The position numbers and the translations under genes are program-made. The notes below the pieces were generated by a model that worked only from the letters and a program-made list of their open reading frames with translations, made no database searches and was not told the DNA's origin. A stretch of DNA of 64,000 nt. It comes from Heloderma charlesbogerti (lineage: Eukaryota; Chordata; Lepidosauria; Squamata; Helodermatidae). Location: assembly GCA_026122225.1 (NCBI GenBank), contig JANEZZ010000983.1, forward strand, positions 1,922,001 to 1,986,000, given 5' to 3'. Of the stretch, positions 22,680 to 33,024 are shown in pieces. Each line of letters opens with the position of its first letter. The first letter of the stretch is position 1.

Positions 22680-23510
22680 TTAATAAAGTCTAATGCACCA
22701 TGATTTCTCTGCAAACTTGTGGAGGAGCTGTTCACTTGGAATTCCTTCAGATATGTTACTTTCAAAAGCCAAGATTGCAAAGTTTGCTTTTCTCTGATGA
22801 AGCACTGAATGCCTGTATGGTGTCAAAGTTGAGAATGAATTTTCACACACAGCTGTAGACGCACCAAAGCTGAGTCCTGCAGCATGCATGAGTGGGAAGG
22901 CTTCCTTGTACAGGTACAGTGTTTTAGTAAGCTTGTGGAGTGTTGGGATTTTGCAGGATTCTGCTATATCCTTGTACTTCCTCAGTAGATACGTTTGAAG
23001 TTCCTCCATTTCTGGAGTGCATCTGGAGTGTTCACACAGTGGTGTAAACTTGTTTGGGTCAAGGAAGCTCTCTGCGTCTATGTGCTTTAGAGCTTGTATG
23101 GCAGCTGAAATGTGCATATTCCTTTCACAAAATGGAGCTGCCATTTCACCTCTCACTGCATCCATTCCACTGAAATATATTCTATTAAAAGTCTCATTGT
23201 CTCATGGTTCTCGCTCACAGCCTGGACAATGTTCCCTTCGTACATCGGCATATTGTAGGTGAGACAAGAGACAATGCCTCTTTGGCATTGGTCTTATTTC
23301 ATTTAAATGATCTGACTGGTCTCCTTTGTCGAGTCTTCAGATGCCATCATTTTGCAGTGATGTAATTTCTTCTGAAACTGCTGCTATGACATCAAGGGCT
23401 AAGGAAATATCCATTGAAAATGACTGCAAAATAGCATTTGCTGGCTGAATCCATTGTAACAGTTTAAGCATTTTAATTAAATTTAATTTAATTTTTAGTT
23501 TTAAAAAGGA
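22680..23510 (-). pseudogene. hAT-type transposase relic (C-terminal region)
   Basis: The minus-strand frame 23165-22680 (161 aa) ends with SFGASTAVCENSFSTLTPYR followed by HSVLHQRKANFAILAFESNI. This resembles the C-terminal dimerisation region of hAT transposases and related ZMYM/TTF-type domesticated proteins. The frame continues upstream through ETFNRIYFSG to a stop. A second block, LQSFSMDISLALDVIAAVSE (about 23337-23460), fits the preceding part of such proteins. Frameshifts and stops make it a pseudogene. I cannot tell whether it is a transposon remnant or a decayed host-gene copy. Confidence 0.6.
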
Positions 23511-24305
23511 GCAGCCCACAGGATCGTTCCATGTAACCCTGTATTCTGTTGCCACCAGCACAAGTATGACACATGCAGCCATCTGCCTCTGTGGAAAGAC
23601 TCTGTAGGTGGAATTTGTGAGTTACGTGAGCACAGTCTGGCCGTTTTCTACTAGGCCTCAACTGTCCCACAACTGAGTTCGGTTCTCCTGGGGCAGCTGC
23701 TTCCCAGAATGAACTACCTTGGTCTCCTTTGCCAAGCCAGGAAAGCAAAGACGTTAAGAAGTTTCACTTTTAAAAATTAATTTAATACCTATAAGCTTCA
23801 CTTTTCATAAGGAAATACTTCACATCATGTCACATAGAAACTATACATCACTCCGAACTACAGGTGCTAAAGTTAAACTGTACAAGCAAGCACACAATCC
23901 CTGTTCTACAGAAAGGCTCTCGGCTTACCAGCTGACACTGCTTCTGATGGCTCAACCACCAAATCTCACACACGTTATTTTGGTAGTACATACGTTTGCA
24001 TGAGAAAAGTTAAATAAGGTGAACAATAATAATAATTTGCACAGCTGGGTGGAGGTAAAAAAACTGTTGCAACTAAGGCTCTAGCCACATTATACTCTTT
24101 AAAACCATTTTGAAATGGAACCAGCTTGAAAAGATTGAAAGGATATATTTTTCAACTTTACTAACTAGGGAAGAAATGCCCGCCCCCCGACACACAATAT
24201 TCCAGCTCCCCATTGCCTGGTCTAAAATAGTAAGGTTCTCATTAGGCTTCCTGGGCCTTGGAGAGCCAGCTCACATGCCCATCAAGCCCATGCCATCACT
24301 TGCCC
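23511..24305. other. Unique spacer
   Basis: Nothing recognised. It may hold further decayed sequence upstream of the hAT relic. Confidence 0.35.
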
Positions 24306-24647
24306 CCACTAGCGCACTCCTGGACTCACCTCAACCTATCCGGCAAGGGCCTGCTATTTTGCCGCCTTTTTTTTTTTTAAGGGAGCTTAAAAATGCATAT
24401 ATTTAAATATGTGCATAATGCCTCTAATATTGCACATATTAAGCTATTAAATATGCACATTTTAAGCTCTTTTATTGTAAAAAAAAAAAAGTGGCAAAAT
24501 GGCGGGTGTTCGCCAGATGGGCCTGGAGTCAGTGTGGGTGACTCGCCGAGCTCGTGGAGGCTTGAGCACAGGTCCGGGGAGCCAGTGGGGGTGGCATTTC
24601 AGCAGGCACCTGGAGAAGCCAGGCTGGGGTTGGTTCACACATCCCTA
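24306..24647. mobile_element. hAT-type foldback MITE, family B (B2), left-truncated
   Basis: Right end CACACATCCCTA. It contains inverted AAATATGTGCATAATGCC / TTAAATATGCACATTTTAAG as in B5, and a GGAGCTTAAAAATG / TTTTAAGCTC arm pair. The left part diverges from B5 before about 24306 and no left terminus was found. Confidence 0.6.
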
Positions 24648-24717
24648 CCTGGACTAGTCTAGGCTGCTGCACAGTGTAGGCCCAAAAGCCTAGGCTCACC
24701 CACTAGATGCACTAAAT

Positions 24718-24923
24718 TAGGGATGGCACGGGCACCCAATTCAGTTCAAGAATCTGGCAGACCTGCTCCTGCCCACACCCCGAGCCCTGCTCACCAAGCA
24801 TCTGCCCCTGCTTGTCCCCTGCCCGTGCTCGGTGAATGGGCTGCACTCACCGCAGCAGCTTTGTTGAACTTCATGGTCATCATTTTCTGAGAACCCAGAT
24901 GGGGGTGAGTTCACACATCCCTA
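24718..24923. mobile_element. hAT-type MITE, family B (B3)
   Basis: TAGGGATGGCACGGGCACCC at the left, GGGGGTGAGTTCACACATCCCTA-type right end. A perfect 8-bp duplication CACTAAAT lies at 24710-24717 and 24924-24931. At 206 bp it is the shortest family B copy. Confidence 0.88.
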
Positions 24924-24931
24924 CACTAAAT

Positions 24932-25776
24932 ACCCACAACCTACAGAGGATGGCTGAGCACTACAGGGGAGGGGGAGATGCTCTGTACTGCATAACAATA
25001 CTGTCCTTCCCAATCCCACCTTTCCTTCCTCCGGTTGCAAACTCCTATCCATCAAGATTTCTGTTCACTTCACACTTATTCATCTGAATGGGCCAAATTA
25101 ATTCCAATCTCATCTCTTCATTTCCTGCTGTATTGCTGTAGTAATGTTCCAGTTTGTTTTTCTGCCCCAACATTGGGTGCATGGATTAATCTTATTTCTC
25201 AGAACATACATATTCCTACTTCATTTTACAGTTACTTAGATGTAATTTTCATTGTACTGTGTTTTTAACTAATGACCATCTGATACTGATAGAACCATAT
25301 ATTTGCTGTGTTTGCATTCCCTTGGTAACTTTGCCCTACCACCTCTCTTTGGATGCCTAAACTGTAAAAGCTCATCCAAAGTTTTAAGTTACTGCAACGC
25401 TAGAAATTTGGGGACTGACAGAAAATTTAATTTGGGGGAGCAGAATCATCATTCTGGGGGTTAATGCCCTGATTCCACCCCCCTCCGGACATGACAACCT
25501 TGATCATAGTGCAGCTGCCCTGGCCTCTGCCCCTTCCCACCCCCAGGAACGCCCCCTTTTCTCCATCTCCACACTCCATTTTCCAAGCACAGAGAGGTAG
25601 CTGGTGTAGTTGTCTCCGCACCAGCCACGAAGGTGAGGGTGTGGGGAGCACAGTTTCCTGGCTCCACAGTTTCCTATTTGAAATCATGATTTTAAATGAT
25701 GCGCATAACCATACAAAGAGCTAAAGCTACACTGTGTTTATATTAAAGTCTTCTAGGTGTTACGGTAAAGGCAGAG
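24932..25776. other. Unique spacer
   Basis: Nothing recognised. A GC-rich pocket lies at about 25470-25650. Confidence 0.35.
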
Positions 25777-25858
25777 GGTTGCATCCAATGTTAGTCCTAC
25801 TTAGAGTAGGTTCATTAAAATGAATGGAATTTAAGTTAGCCTACCATTGGATACAACT
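25777..25858. repeat. Short imperfect palindrome
   Basis: TTGCATCCAATGTTAGTCC pairs with the complement of TTAGCCTACCATTGGATACAA around a central TTCATTAAAATGAATGGAA. Probably a small MITE. Related half-sites occur at 9262-9330 and 29600-29700. Confidence 0.5.
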
Positions 25859-26150
25859 CAGAGAGAAAGGACAAGTAGGCTTATTTCCATGACATAATTT
25901 CCAAGCACAGAAATCATTTATTTATTATTGTTAAATTTATTAATCGCCCATCTGGCTGGTCACCCAGCCACTCTGGGCGATGTACAACATACAATAAAAA
26001 CAGTTTAAAACAATAAAATTCTACAATAAAAACATTTTCTAAAATACCCTAACACACCCCAAATGCCTGCCTGAAGAACAACCACATTTTTAATGCATGA
26101 CGGAAGCTCATTAAAGAGGGGGCATGACGGAGTTCCCTAGGGAAGGAGTT

Positions 26151-27282
26151 CTACAGAGTGGGGGCCACCACAGAAAAGGCCCTCTCCCTCGTCCCCACCA
26201 GTCTAGCTGTCCTGGCTGATGGGACAGAGAGAAGGCCATCCAAGGCTGATCTTGTTAAGCGGCCTATCTGGTGCTGCTGGAGGCGCTCCTTAAGATAGGC
26301 TGGGCTGGAACCATATAGGGTTTTAAAGGTCAAAACCAACACCTTGAATTTGGCCCAGAAAACAACTGGTAACCAGTGCAACTCCTTCAGCACTGGAGTG
26401 ATGTGATCTCGCCGGCGGCTGCCTTTAATTAGGCGAGCCGCCGCGTTCTGTACCAGCTGCAGTTTCCGAACCGTCTTCAAGGGTAACCCCACGTAGAGCG
26501 CATTACAGTAGTCTAAATGAGAGGAGACCAGGGCATGTACTACCGATGGGAGCAGATGGTCGGGAAGGAAGGGGCACAGCCGCCGTATCAGATGGAGTTG
26601 ATACAGCGCTGTCCGGCTCACAGCTGACACCTGAGCCTCCATGGACAGCTGGGAGTCCAAAATGAACCCCAGGCTGCGGACCTGGTCTTTCAAGGGTAGC
26701 CGTACCCCATTCAACACCAGGTCAACATCCCCCAGCCTCCTCTTGTCTCCCACCAAAAGTACCTCGGTCTTGTCAGGGTTCAGCTTCAGCCTATTCCTCC
26801 CCATCCAGCCACTCACCGTCTCCAGACATTTGGACAGGGATTCTACGGCCAACCTTGGTGAAGATTTAAACAAGAGGTAGAGCTGCGTGTCATCCGCATA
26901 TTGATGACACTGCACCCCAAACCTCCTGATGATAGCCCCCAACAGCTTCACATAGATGTTAAATAGCATCGGGGAGAGGATGGAACCCTGTGGCACCCCA
27001 CAAGTAAGTGGCCACGGGTCTGAAACCTCCTCTCCCAGTGCTACCCTCTGGTACCTGCCGGAGAGGAAGGACCGGAACCACCACAATACGGTGTCCCCAA
27101 TGCCCAACCCCTCCAGGCGGTCCAGGATGATACCGTGGTCAACGGTATCAAAAGCCACTGAGAGGTCGAGGAGAACAAGGAAGGAGCATTCACCCCTATC
27201 CAGAGCCCTCCTCATATCATCTACCAAGGCGACCAAGGCCGTTTCTGTCCCATGCCCAGGCCTGAAGCCCGACTGAAATGGG
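26151..27282 (-). pseudogene. L2 reverse transcriptase, C-terminal two thirds
   Basis: The frame is open through the polymerase palm. It starts at SGFRPGHGTETALVALVDDM, then VAFDTVDHGIIL, GVPQGSILSPMLFNIYVKLL, the catalytic HQYADDTQLYLL, and GWMGRNRLKLNPDKTEVLL. The C-terminal region has NAAARLIKGSRRRDHITPVL and RERAFSVVAPTL. The catalytic YADD is intact, unlike copy 1. The open frame extends upstream into MITE A5 (to 27410), adding about 43 residues of MITE origin that are not part of the polymerase. The true N-terminus of the domain lies beyond A5 (28102-28459). Confidence 0.88.
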
Positions 27283-28101
27283 TAGGGATGGGGGAGAATT
27301 TCTCCCCGAAACTTCGGGGGGCTGAGTGCCAACGCATTCGGTCCTCCGAAGGTTGTTCGGGGAGAAATTCCCCGCCCCCCGGCCCCCCCGGGATGGGACT
27401 TACCTTTCACGAATGTCCCTCCCGGCGGCGGTTCAGCAGGTCTTCGTCAGGGGCGGGGGCGGCAGCCGGTCTTTTGACTGGCTGCCGCCGCCGCCATTAC
27501 AAGAAAAGTAAAAAAAAAAAAAACACCCCTGTGATAGGCTACGTAACGATTAATGTAGCCTATCATGGCTAGATCTGCAAAGTCAGCCGTGATAGGCTAC
27601 GTTAATCGTCACGTAGCCTATCACGGGTGACTTAAAAAAAAAAAAAGCACGTACGGTTAATGGCGGCCCCCATAGGGAGCCGCCATTCGCGTTCCTTATT
27701 TGGTCCCTGTAGTCTACGTAAAGATTTATGTAGACTACGGCAAAAATAAGGACAACGCTATGGGGGCCGCCATTTGCATACGCGCTTTTTTTTTTTTTTG
27801 AAAGTCACCCGTGATAGGCTACGTGACGATTAACGTAGCCTATCATGGCTGACTTTGCAGATCTAGCCGTGATAGGCTATGTTAATCGTTACGTAGCCTA
27901 TCACAGGGGCGTTTTTTTCTTTCTTTCTTTTGAAGTTCACAGCCGGGGAGACGGGGCACTTCTCCCCGGCCTGAATTTTGGCCGGGTGAGGTGGGAAGCC
28001 TCCCCCCCCGGCCTGAATTTCGGCCGGGCGAGCAGTGAAGTGCCTCCCCCCCACCGCGAAGCAAGCTGCAAGACCAGGTAAGTGACTTTCATGCATCCCT
28101 A
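27283..28101 (-). mobile_element. Family A foldback MITE, copy A5 (inside L2 copy 2)
   Basis: Perfect 8-bp duplication GAAATGGG at 27275-27282 and 28102-28109, ends TAGGGATG and CATCCCTA. Beta end on the left (GGAGAATTTCTCCCCGAAAC), alpha end on the right (CGAAGCAAGCTGCAAGACC). Four GATAGGCTACGT hairpin units carry ATTAATCG centres. CAGGTAAGT at 28075-28083 faces the right flank; the minus-strand AAGGTAAGTCCC faces the left flank. Confidence 0.93.
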
Positions 28102-29484
28102 GAAATGGGTCTAGACAATCAGTTTCTTCCAAGTGTGCCTTCAACTGCACCGCCACCACCCGCTCAATCACCTTGCCCAAAAATGGCAGATTTGAGACTG
28201 GGCGAAAGTTGTTCAAAACTTGAGGATCCAAGGAGGGCTTCTTTAAGAGCGGTCTTATCACTGCCTCCTTGAGGGCTGATGGCATCACTCCCTCCTCAAG
28301 GGAGGCGTTCACCACCGCCTTGATCCCCTCACCCAGTCTCTCTCTGCGGCTCATAATGAGCCAAGATGGGCAAGGATCAAGTAAGCAGGTGATCGGCCGT
28401 ACCGATGAAAGCAACTTGTCCACTTCATCAGGAGGAAGAAGCTGGAACCAATCCCACAAAACCGGTTTGCCACAGGCCGCCTCTTACTCACTAACTGTAT
28501 CCACAGCGTGCAGAGTAACACACCTAATCTGATCAATTTTATCTGCAAAGTGCCTTGCCAAGGCCTCACAGGAGGCCTTAGAATGCTCCAGTGATTCCGG
28601 AGCCACAGGACCGACCAGGCTCCGGACCACTTGGAACAGCCTCCTGGGACAGCACTCTGCAGATGCGATGGAGGCAGCATAATATTCCTTTTTTGCTGCC
28701 TTTACCGCCACGTGATAGGCTGAAGATACAGCTCTAGCCCGTGTCTGATCGTCTTTGGAGCGAGACTTCCGCCACCGGCGCTCTAGCCGTCTCACCTCCT
28801 GTTTCAGAGCTCGTAACCGCGGATTGAACCATGGTGCAGTCCAAGCCCTGTTCAGGGGGAGAGGGCATTTCGGAGCCACCTGATCTAATGCCCCAGTGAT
28901 TGCGGCATTCCAGCCACCCACCAGGGTCTCGACCGAGTGGCCGTTGGCGTGCCCCAGAGAATCCCCAAGCGCGTTCAGGAATCCATTTGGATCCATAAGA
29001 CGCCTGGGGCGGACCATTTTAATGGGTCCTCCACCCCTGCGGAGGGGTTGTGGAACCGAGAAGTCCAACGTCACCAGATAGTGATCTGACCATGACAAGG
29101 GGGTGGTGGATATACCCCTGACTTCCAGATCACTCCCCACTTCTCCACTTCTCCAGCAACAAACACAAGGTCTAGTGCATGACCGGCTACATGGGTGGGC
29201 CCAGTTAGAATATGGTGCAGCTCCCAGGAGGCCATGGTCTCCATGAAGTCCCCAGGTGCTCCTGTGAGGATGGCCTCCGAATGTACGTGGAAGTCCCCCA
29301 ACACCAGTAAGTTAGGGGACTGCACACGCACATCAGAGGCCACCTCAAGCACCTCGGCCAGGGAGTCAGTCGTGCAGCGGGGTGGACGGTACTCGAGCAG
29401 AATCCCCAGACTGCCCTTCGGGCCCAACCTCCAGGACATGCACTCAGCAACCTTGGCAATCATGACAATCACATTGATTTCCAC
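28102..29484 (-). pseudogene. L2 endonuclease C-terminus, linker and start of reverse transcriptase
   Basis: 29484-29071 encodes VAECMSWRLGPKGSLGILLE and LLVLGDFHVHSEAILTGAPG. 29140-28484 encodes SDHYLVTLDFSVPQPLRRGG, WTAPWFNPRLRALKQEVRRL and ARAVSSAYHVAVKAAKKEYY. 28459-28110 encodes LLPPDEVDKLLSSVRPITCL, LLKKPSLDPQVLNNFRPVSN and LPFLGKVIERVVAVQLKAHL (polymerase fingers). Frameshifts separate these blocks. Together with 26151-27282 they make a near-complete ORF2 missing the start of the endonuclease. Confidence 0.85.
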
Positions 29485-29490
29485 ACAATA

Positions 29491-30229
29491 TCTTGAGGGA
29501 TTCCAAGGGGAAAAAAAAACCTACATTAACCAGCTGGTTAAGACTGAACCAAACCAATGTCCAAATTTACCAGCATTGCATCTTAGTTTTTTCATTCATA
29601 GAGGTGGATCCAGATTTAGTCATACTTGGGGTAGACCCATTGCAATCAATGGGATTGATGTTAGTCATGCTTTTCTCTAAGTATAGATCCAGCCCATAGA
29701 ATGGTAGTACACCAATAACCATTTTAAAAGTCTAAACAAGGAAATCTGGATTTATTTTTCATGTTAACTTATTTTCCACATAGTTAACCAGGCAAAAAAG
29801 TTATATGATATGTGGAGAGGGGGACACGGTATCCATGCAAGTCCCACTCCCAAATGTCCCCATTTGGCATATGTTCCACATAGTGTACAGGGCAAACGTT
29901 ATAGACTATATGGGGTTTTCCCTCAAAAGGGTTGATATTTTTGTAGTTTATTAACCAACACAAATTCATGGAAGCTTGGAGCAGGTTTAGAATTTGTGGC
30001 ATCATTCACAATGGTGGAAATCTTCATCATTCTGTGTGCAGGAATGCTGTTTTAAATGCAAAGTTCATCATTTAGTCAGATAAAATTATGGCCACCTTCA
30101 TGAAAGCCATGCCATTAGCTGACATGTCTAAATTCCATTGCTAGATGGACTACACATTATTAATGAACAAAGGGAAGAGGAGGGAAGGGAACGAACTCTT
30201 TGTGACATACATTCCCAAATCTTGGTAAT
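29491..30229. other. Unique spacer
   Basis: 29600-29700 carries an imperfect palindrome (TTAGTCATACTTGGGGTAGA / CTCTAAGTATAGATCC). The remainder is unrecognised. Confidence 0.4.
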
Positions 30230-30237
30230 ATTTATAA

Positions 30238-30676
30238 CAGGGCTGAGCAACCTGCAGCCCAAATGCTGCATGCAGACTTTGGCCTAGCTTCATGTGAACC
30301 TTGGCCTAATTTCATACCCTGCCCACTGTTCAAACTCTTCCCACTTCAGCACAGGCGCCATGTGGCGGCTGGTGCCCTCAGGGGCTGGTGGGGCAGAAGG
30401 CAGGGCAGATAACCAATATTCTACTGTGATTGTCTGAGGAGTGCAGAAAAAGATCATATATGGTGACTGGCAGCTGCATGCCATGCACTGAAGCAAATGT
30501 ACCTGTTTGTGGTGGGTTTTCTCTGCTACTAGTGGCACCCCAGAGGCACTGGAAGTAGAAGACAGAGAGGGTCAGCACCCCATTTGCCCCAAATGCAGAG
30601 CCACCTCTGGGCTCCACCCACTGCTGGAAGGCTTCAACCAAGATAGTGTGGACAAGGAAAAGTTTCCCCGTGCCTG
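30238..30676. mobile_element. hAT-type element with CAGGG ends, D4
   Basis: Ends CAGGGCTGAGCAACC and AGTTTCCCCGTGCCTG. The flanking 8-mers ATTTATAA (30230-30237) and ATTTCTAA (30677-30684) match at 7 of 8. No coding content. Confidence 0.6.
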
Positions 30677-30684
30677 ATTTCTAA

Positions 30685-31589
30685 TGTAGCAGCCACAGTT
30701 CTTTATCAATATTATCCCACTTTTTTATCCTTACATCATACTTACTATAAAACTATATCAAAATTGTACTTCTAAATTCACCTTCACAAAGGAATTACAA
30801 AAAATAAAAACAAATAAAAAACCTTCTTCACACAAACTCATGGTAGCCAAAAAAAGTCAACATTACAGAAGAAACCATTAAAAAATGTTTTTGATGTTCC
30901 ATTTATACCTATTTTAATATGTATGAAAATCTAGAATATAATTGTGAGCTAGCATGTCTGTGTTTCTTTTTCTTCTCCCCTTCTGTTTTCAAATGGATCA
31001 TGCTTTATCTTTCTCATGACTGACAAAAGGTTCCATTCAAATGTTAATGTCCTACATAGCAGCTGATAGCAGAGGAATCGGAGAAAAAGATAAATGATAC
31101 ATCTTAGTATCCTTCCCTCTGAAATTACATTAGCCTTCTGAGATACTGGATAGGATGAAGCTGAAGATCCTAAGATCATTACACTGCTTATTACCCTGCG
31201 TATTTATCTTCTTTGCCACGAAAGCTTTACAGAAAATCTAATTTATCTAAGGCTGCATTAGCATCAAAACCACCACTTTTGGGAAGCTAGGGTGAATTCC
31301 AGCTAGCAGAGAAATGCATCAAAGGATCAGCCTGAAAAAAGAGTTCTACAAAACTTCAAAGCTTACACACTGCACTGTGAGTTTGCTTTATGGGGGATTG
31401 GTCCTAAGAAAAATATTGTTTTGCTATCCCTGTATAGATATTCATTGTTGCTTTATAATAGTGGAGGGATGAGACAAAACTGAAGTCTCAGGGACATTTG
31501 GGAAAGGATGAATTTGGAAGTGATATTTTTGCTTCATGCTAAGAAGCAGATTCTTAAAAATGTGGCTGTCAGATGAAATATTAAACCAG
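30685..31589. other. Unique spacer, about 0.9 kb
   Basis: Nothing recognised. Confidence 0.35.
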
Positions 31590-31608
31590 TGAGCATTGTT
31601 GTTGTTGT

Positions 31609-32325
31609 TCAGTTGTTCAGTCGTGTCCGACTCTTCGTGACCCCATGGACCATAGCACGCCAGGCCTTCCTGTCCTGCGCTCTCTCCCGGAGCATGCTCA
31701 AATTCATATTCATTGCATCGGTGATGCTATCTAGCCATCTCATCCTCTGCCGTCCCCTTCTCCTTTTGCCTTCAGTCTTTCCCAGCATCAGGGTCTTTTC
31801 CAGAGAGTTTTCTCTTCGCATTAGGTGGCCAAAATATTGGAGCTTCAGCTTCAGTATCTGTCCTTCCAATGAGCACTCAGGGTTGATTTCCTTTAGGATG
31901 GACTGATCTGACCTCCTTGCAGTCCAGGGGACTCGTAAGAGTCTTCTCCAGCACCACAGTTCGAAAGCATCAATTTTTCGGCTCTCAGACTTCCTTATAG
32001 TCCAGCTCTCACAGCCATACGTTGCTACTGGGAAAACCATAGCTTTGATTAGACGGACCTTTGTCGGCAAGGTGATGTCTCTGCTTCTTACTATGCTGTC
32101 TAGGTTTGCCATAGCTTTCCTCCCAAGGAGCAAGCGTCTTTTAATTTCATGGCTACAGTCACCGTCTGCGGTGATCTTGGAGCCCAAGAAAGTAAAATCT
32201 GTCACTGCTTCCATTTCTTCCCCTTCTATATGCCAGGAAGTGATAGGGCCAGATGCCATGATCTTCGTTTTTTTAATGTTGAGTTTCAAACCAGCTTTTG
32301 CACTCTCCTCTTTCACCCTCAACAA
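31609..32325 (-). pseudogene. BovB C-terminal region
   Basis: A 238-aa frame with AGLKLNIKKTKIMASGPITS, FTFLGSKITADGDCSHEIKR, RRLLRVPWTARRSDQSILKE and RRGRQRMRWLDSITDAMNMN, ending RAMVHGVTKSRTRLNN. This is the thumb and C-terminal region of RTE/BovB ORF2. It reads openly to its natural end but is cut off from the polymerase core by MITE A6. Confidence 0.9.
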
Positions 32326-32341
32326 GAGGCTCTTGAGAATT

Positions 32342-33024
32342 TAGGGGTGCACGAAAGCCACTTACCTGGTCTCGCAGCTTGCTTCATGGTGGGGGGGAGG
32401 TGCTTTGCTGCTCCCCCCAAAGTTCAGGCCGGGGGGGAGGCTTCCTGCCTCGCCCGGCCACGAAATAAAAAGTAAAAAAAAACCCACGCCCCCGTGATAG
32501 GCTATGTGACGATTAACGTAGCCTATCACGGCTAGATCTGCAAAGTCAGCCATGATAGGCTACGTTAATCGTCATGTAGCCTATCACGGGTGACTTAAAA
32601 AAAAAAAAAGTGTGTATGCAAATGGCGGCCCCCATAGCGAGCCGCCATTCGCGTTCCTTATTTGGTCGCTGTAGACTTCGTAAATCTTTACGTAGACTAC
32701 AGCGAAAATAAGGGCAATGCAAATAGCGTTAATCGTCATGTAGCCTATCACGGGGGTGTTGTTTTTTTTTTTTACTTTTATTGGAATGGCGGCGGCGGCA
32801 GCCGGTCGAAAGACCGGCTACTGCCTCTGTCCCTGTCGAAGACCTGATGAACCGCCGCCGGGACCCGCCACCGGGAGGGACATTTGGGAAAGGTAAGTCC
32901 CGTCCCGGGGGTGTGTGCGGGGGGTGGGGGTGCAGAGAATTTCTCCCCGAAACTACTTCAGGGGGCCGAACACGTTGGCACTCAGCCCCCCGAAGTTTCG
33001 GGGAGAAATTCTCCCCCATCCCTA
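32342..33024 (+). mobile_element. Family A foldback MITE, copy A6 (inside BovB)
   Basis: Left alpha end TAGGGGTGCACGAAAGCCAC, right beta end CCCCCATCCCTA. The duplication is imperfect: CTTGAGAATT before the left end, CTTGAGAT after the right end. BovB coding resumes directly on both sides. It has alpha and beta GC-rich blocks and GATAGGCTA hairpins at about 32495-32585. CAGGTAAGT-type motifs face both ends (minus strand near 32366; AAAGGTAAGT near 32888). Confidence 0.88.

Larger units (their letters stand above)
25916..29490 (-). mobile_element. L2-clade LINE, copy 2, nearly full ORF2 but interrupted
   Basis: A minus-strand non-LTR retrotransposon. The partial endonuclease (29484-29071) is followed by the linker (29140-28484), reverse transcriptase (28459-28102 and 27274-26151) and 3' UTR (26150-25916, with GCCCAGAGTGGCTGGGTGA on the minus strand). 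The 5' end is truncated inside the endonuclease. Family A copy A5 interrupts the polymerase at 27283-28101 with duplication GAAATGGG. It is less decayed than copy 1. Confidence 0.9.
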
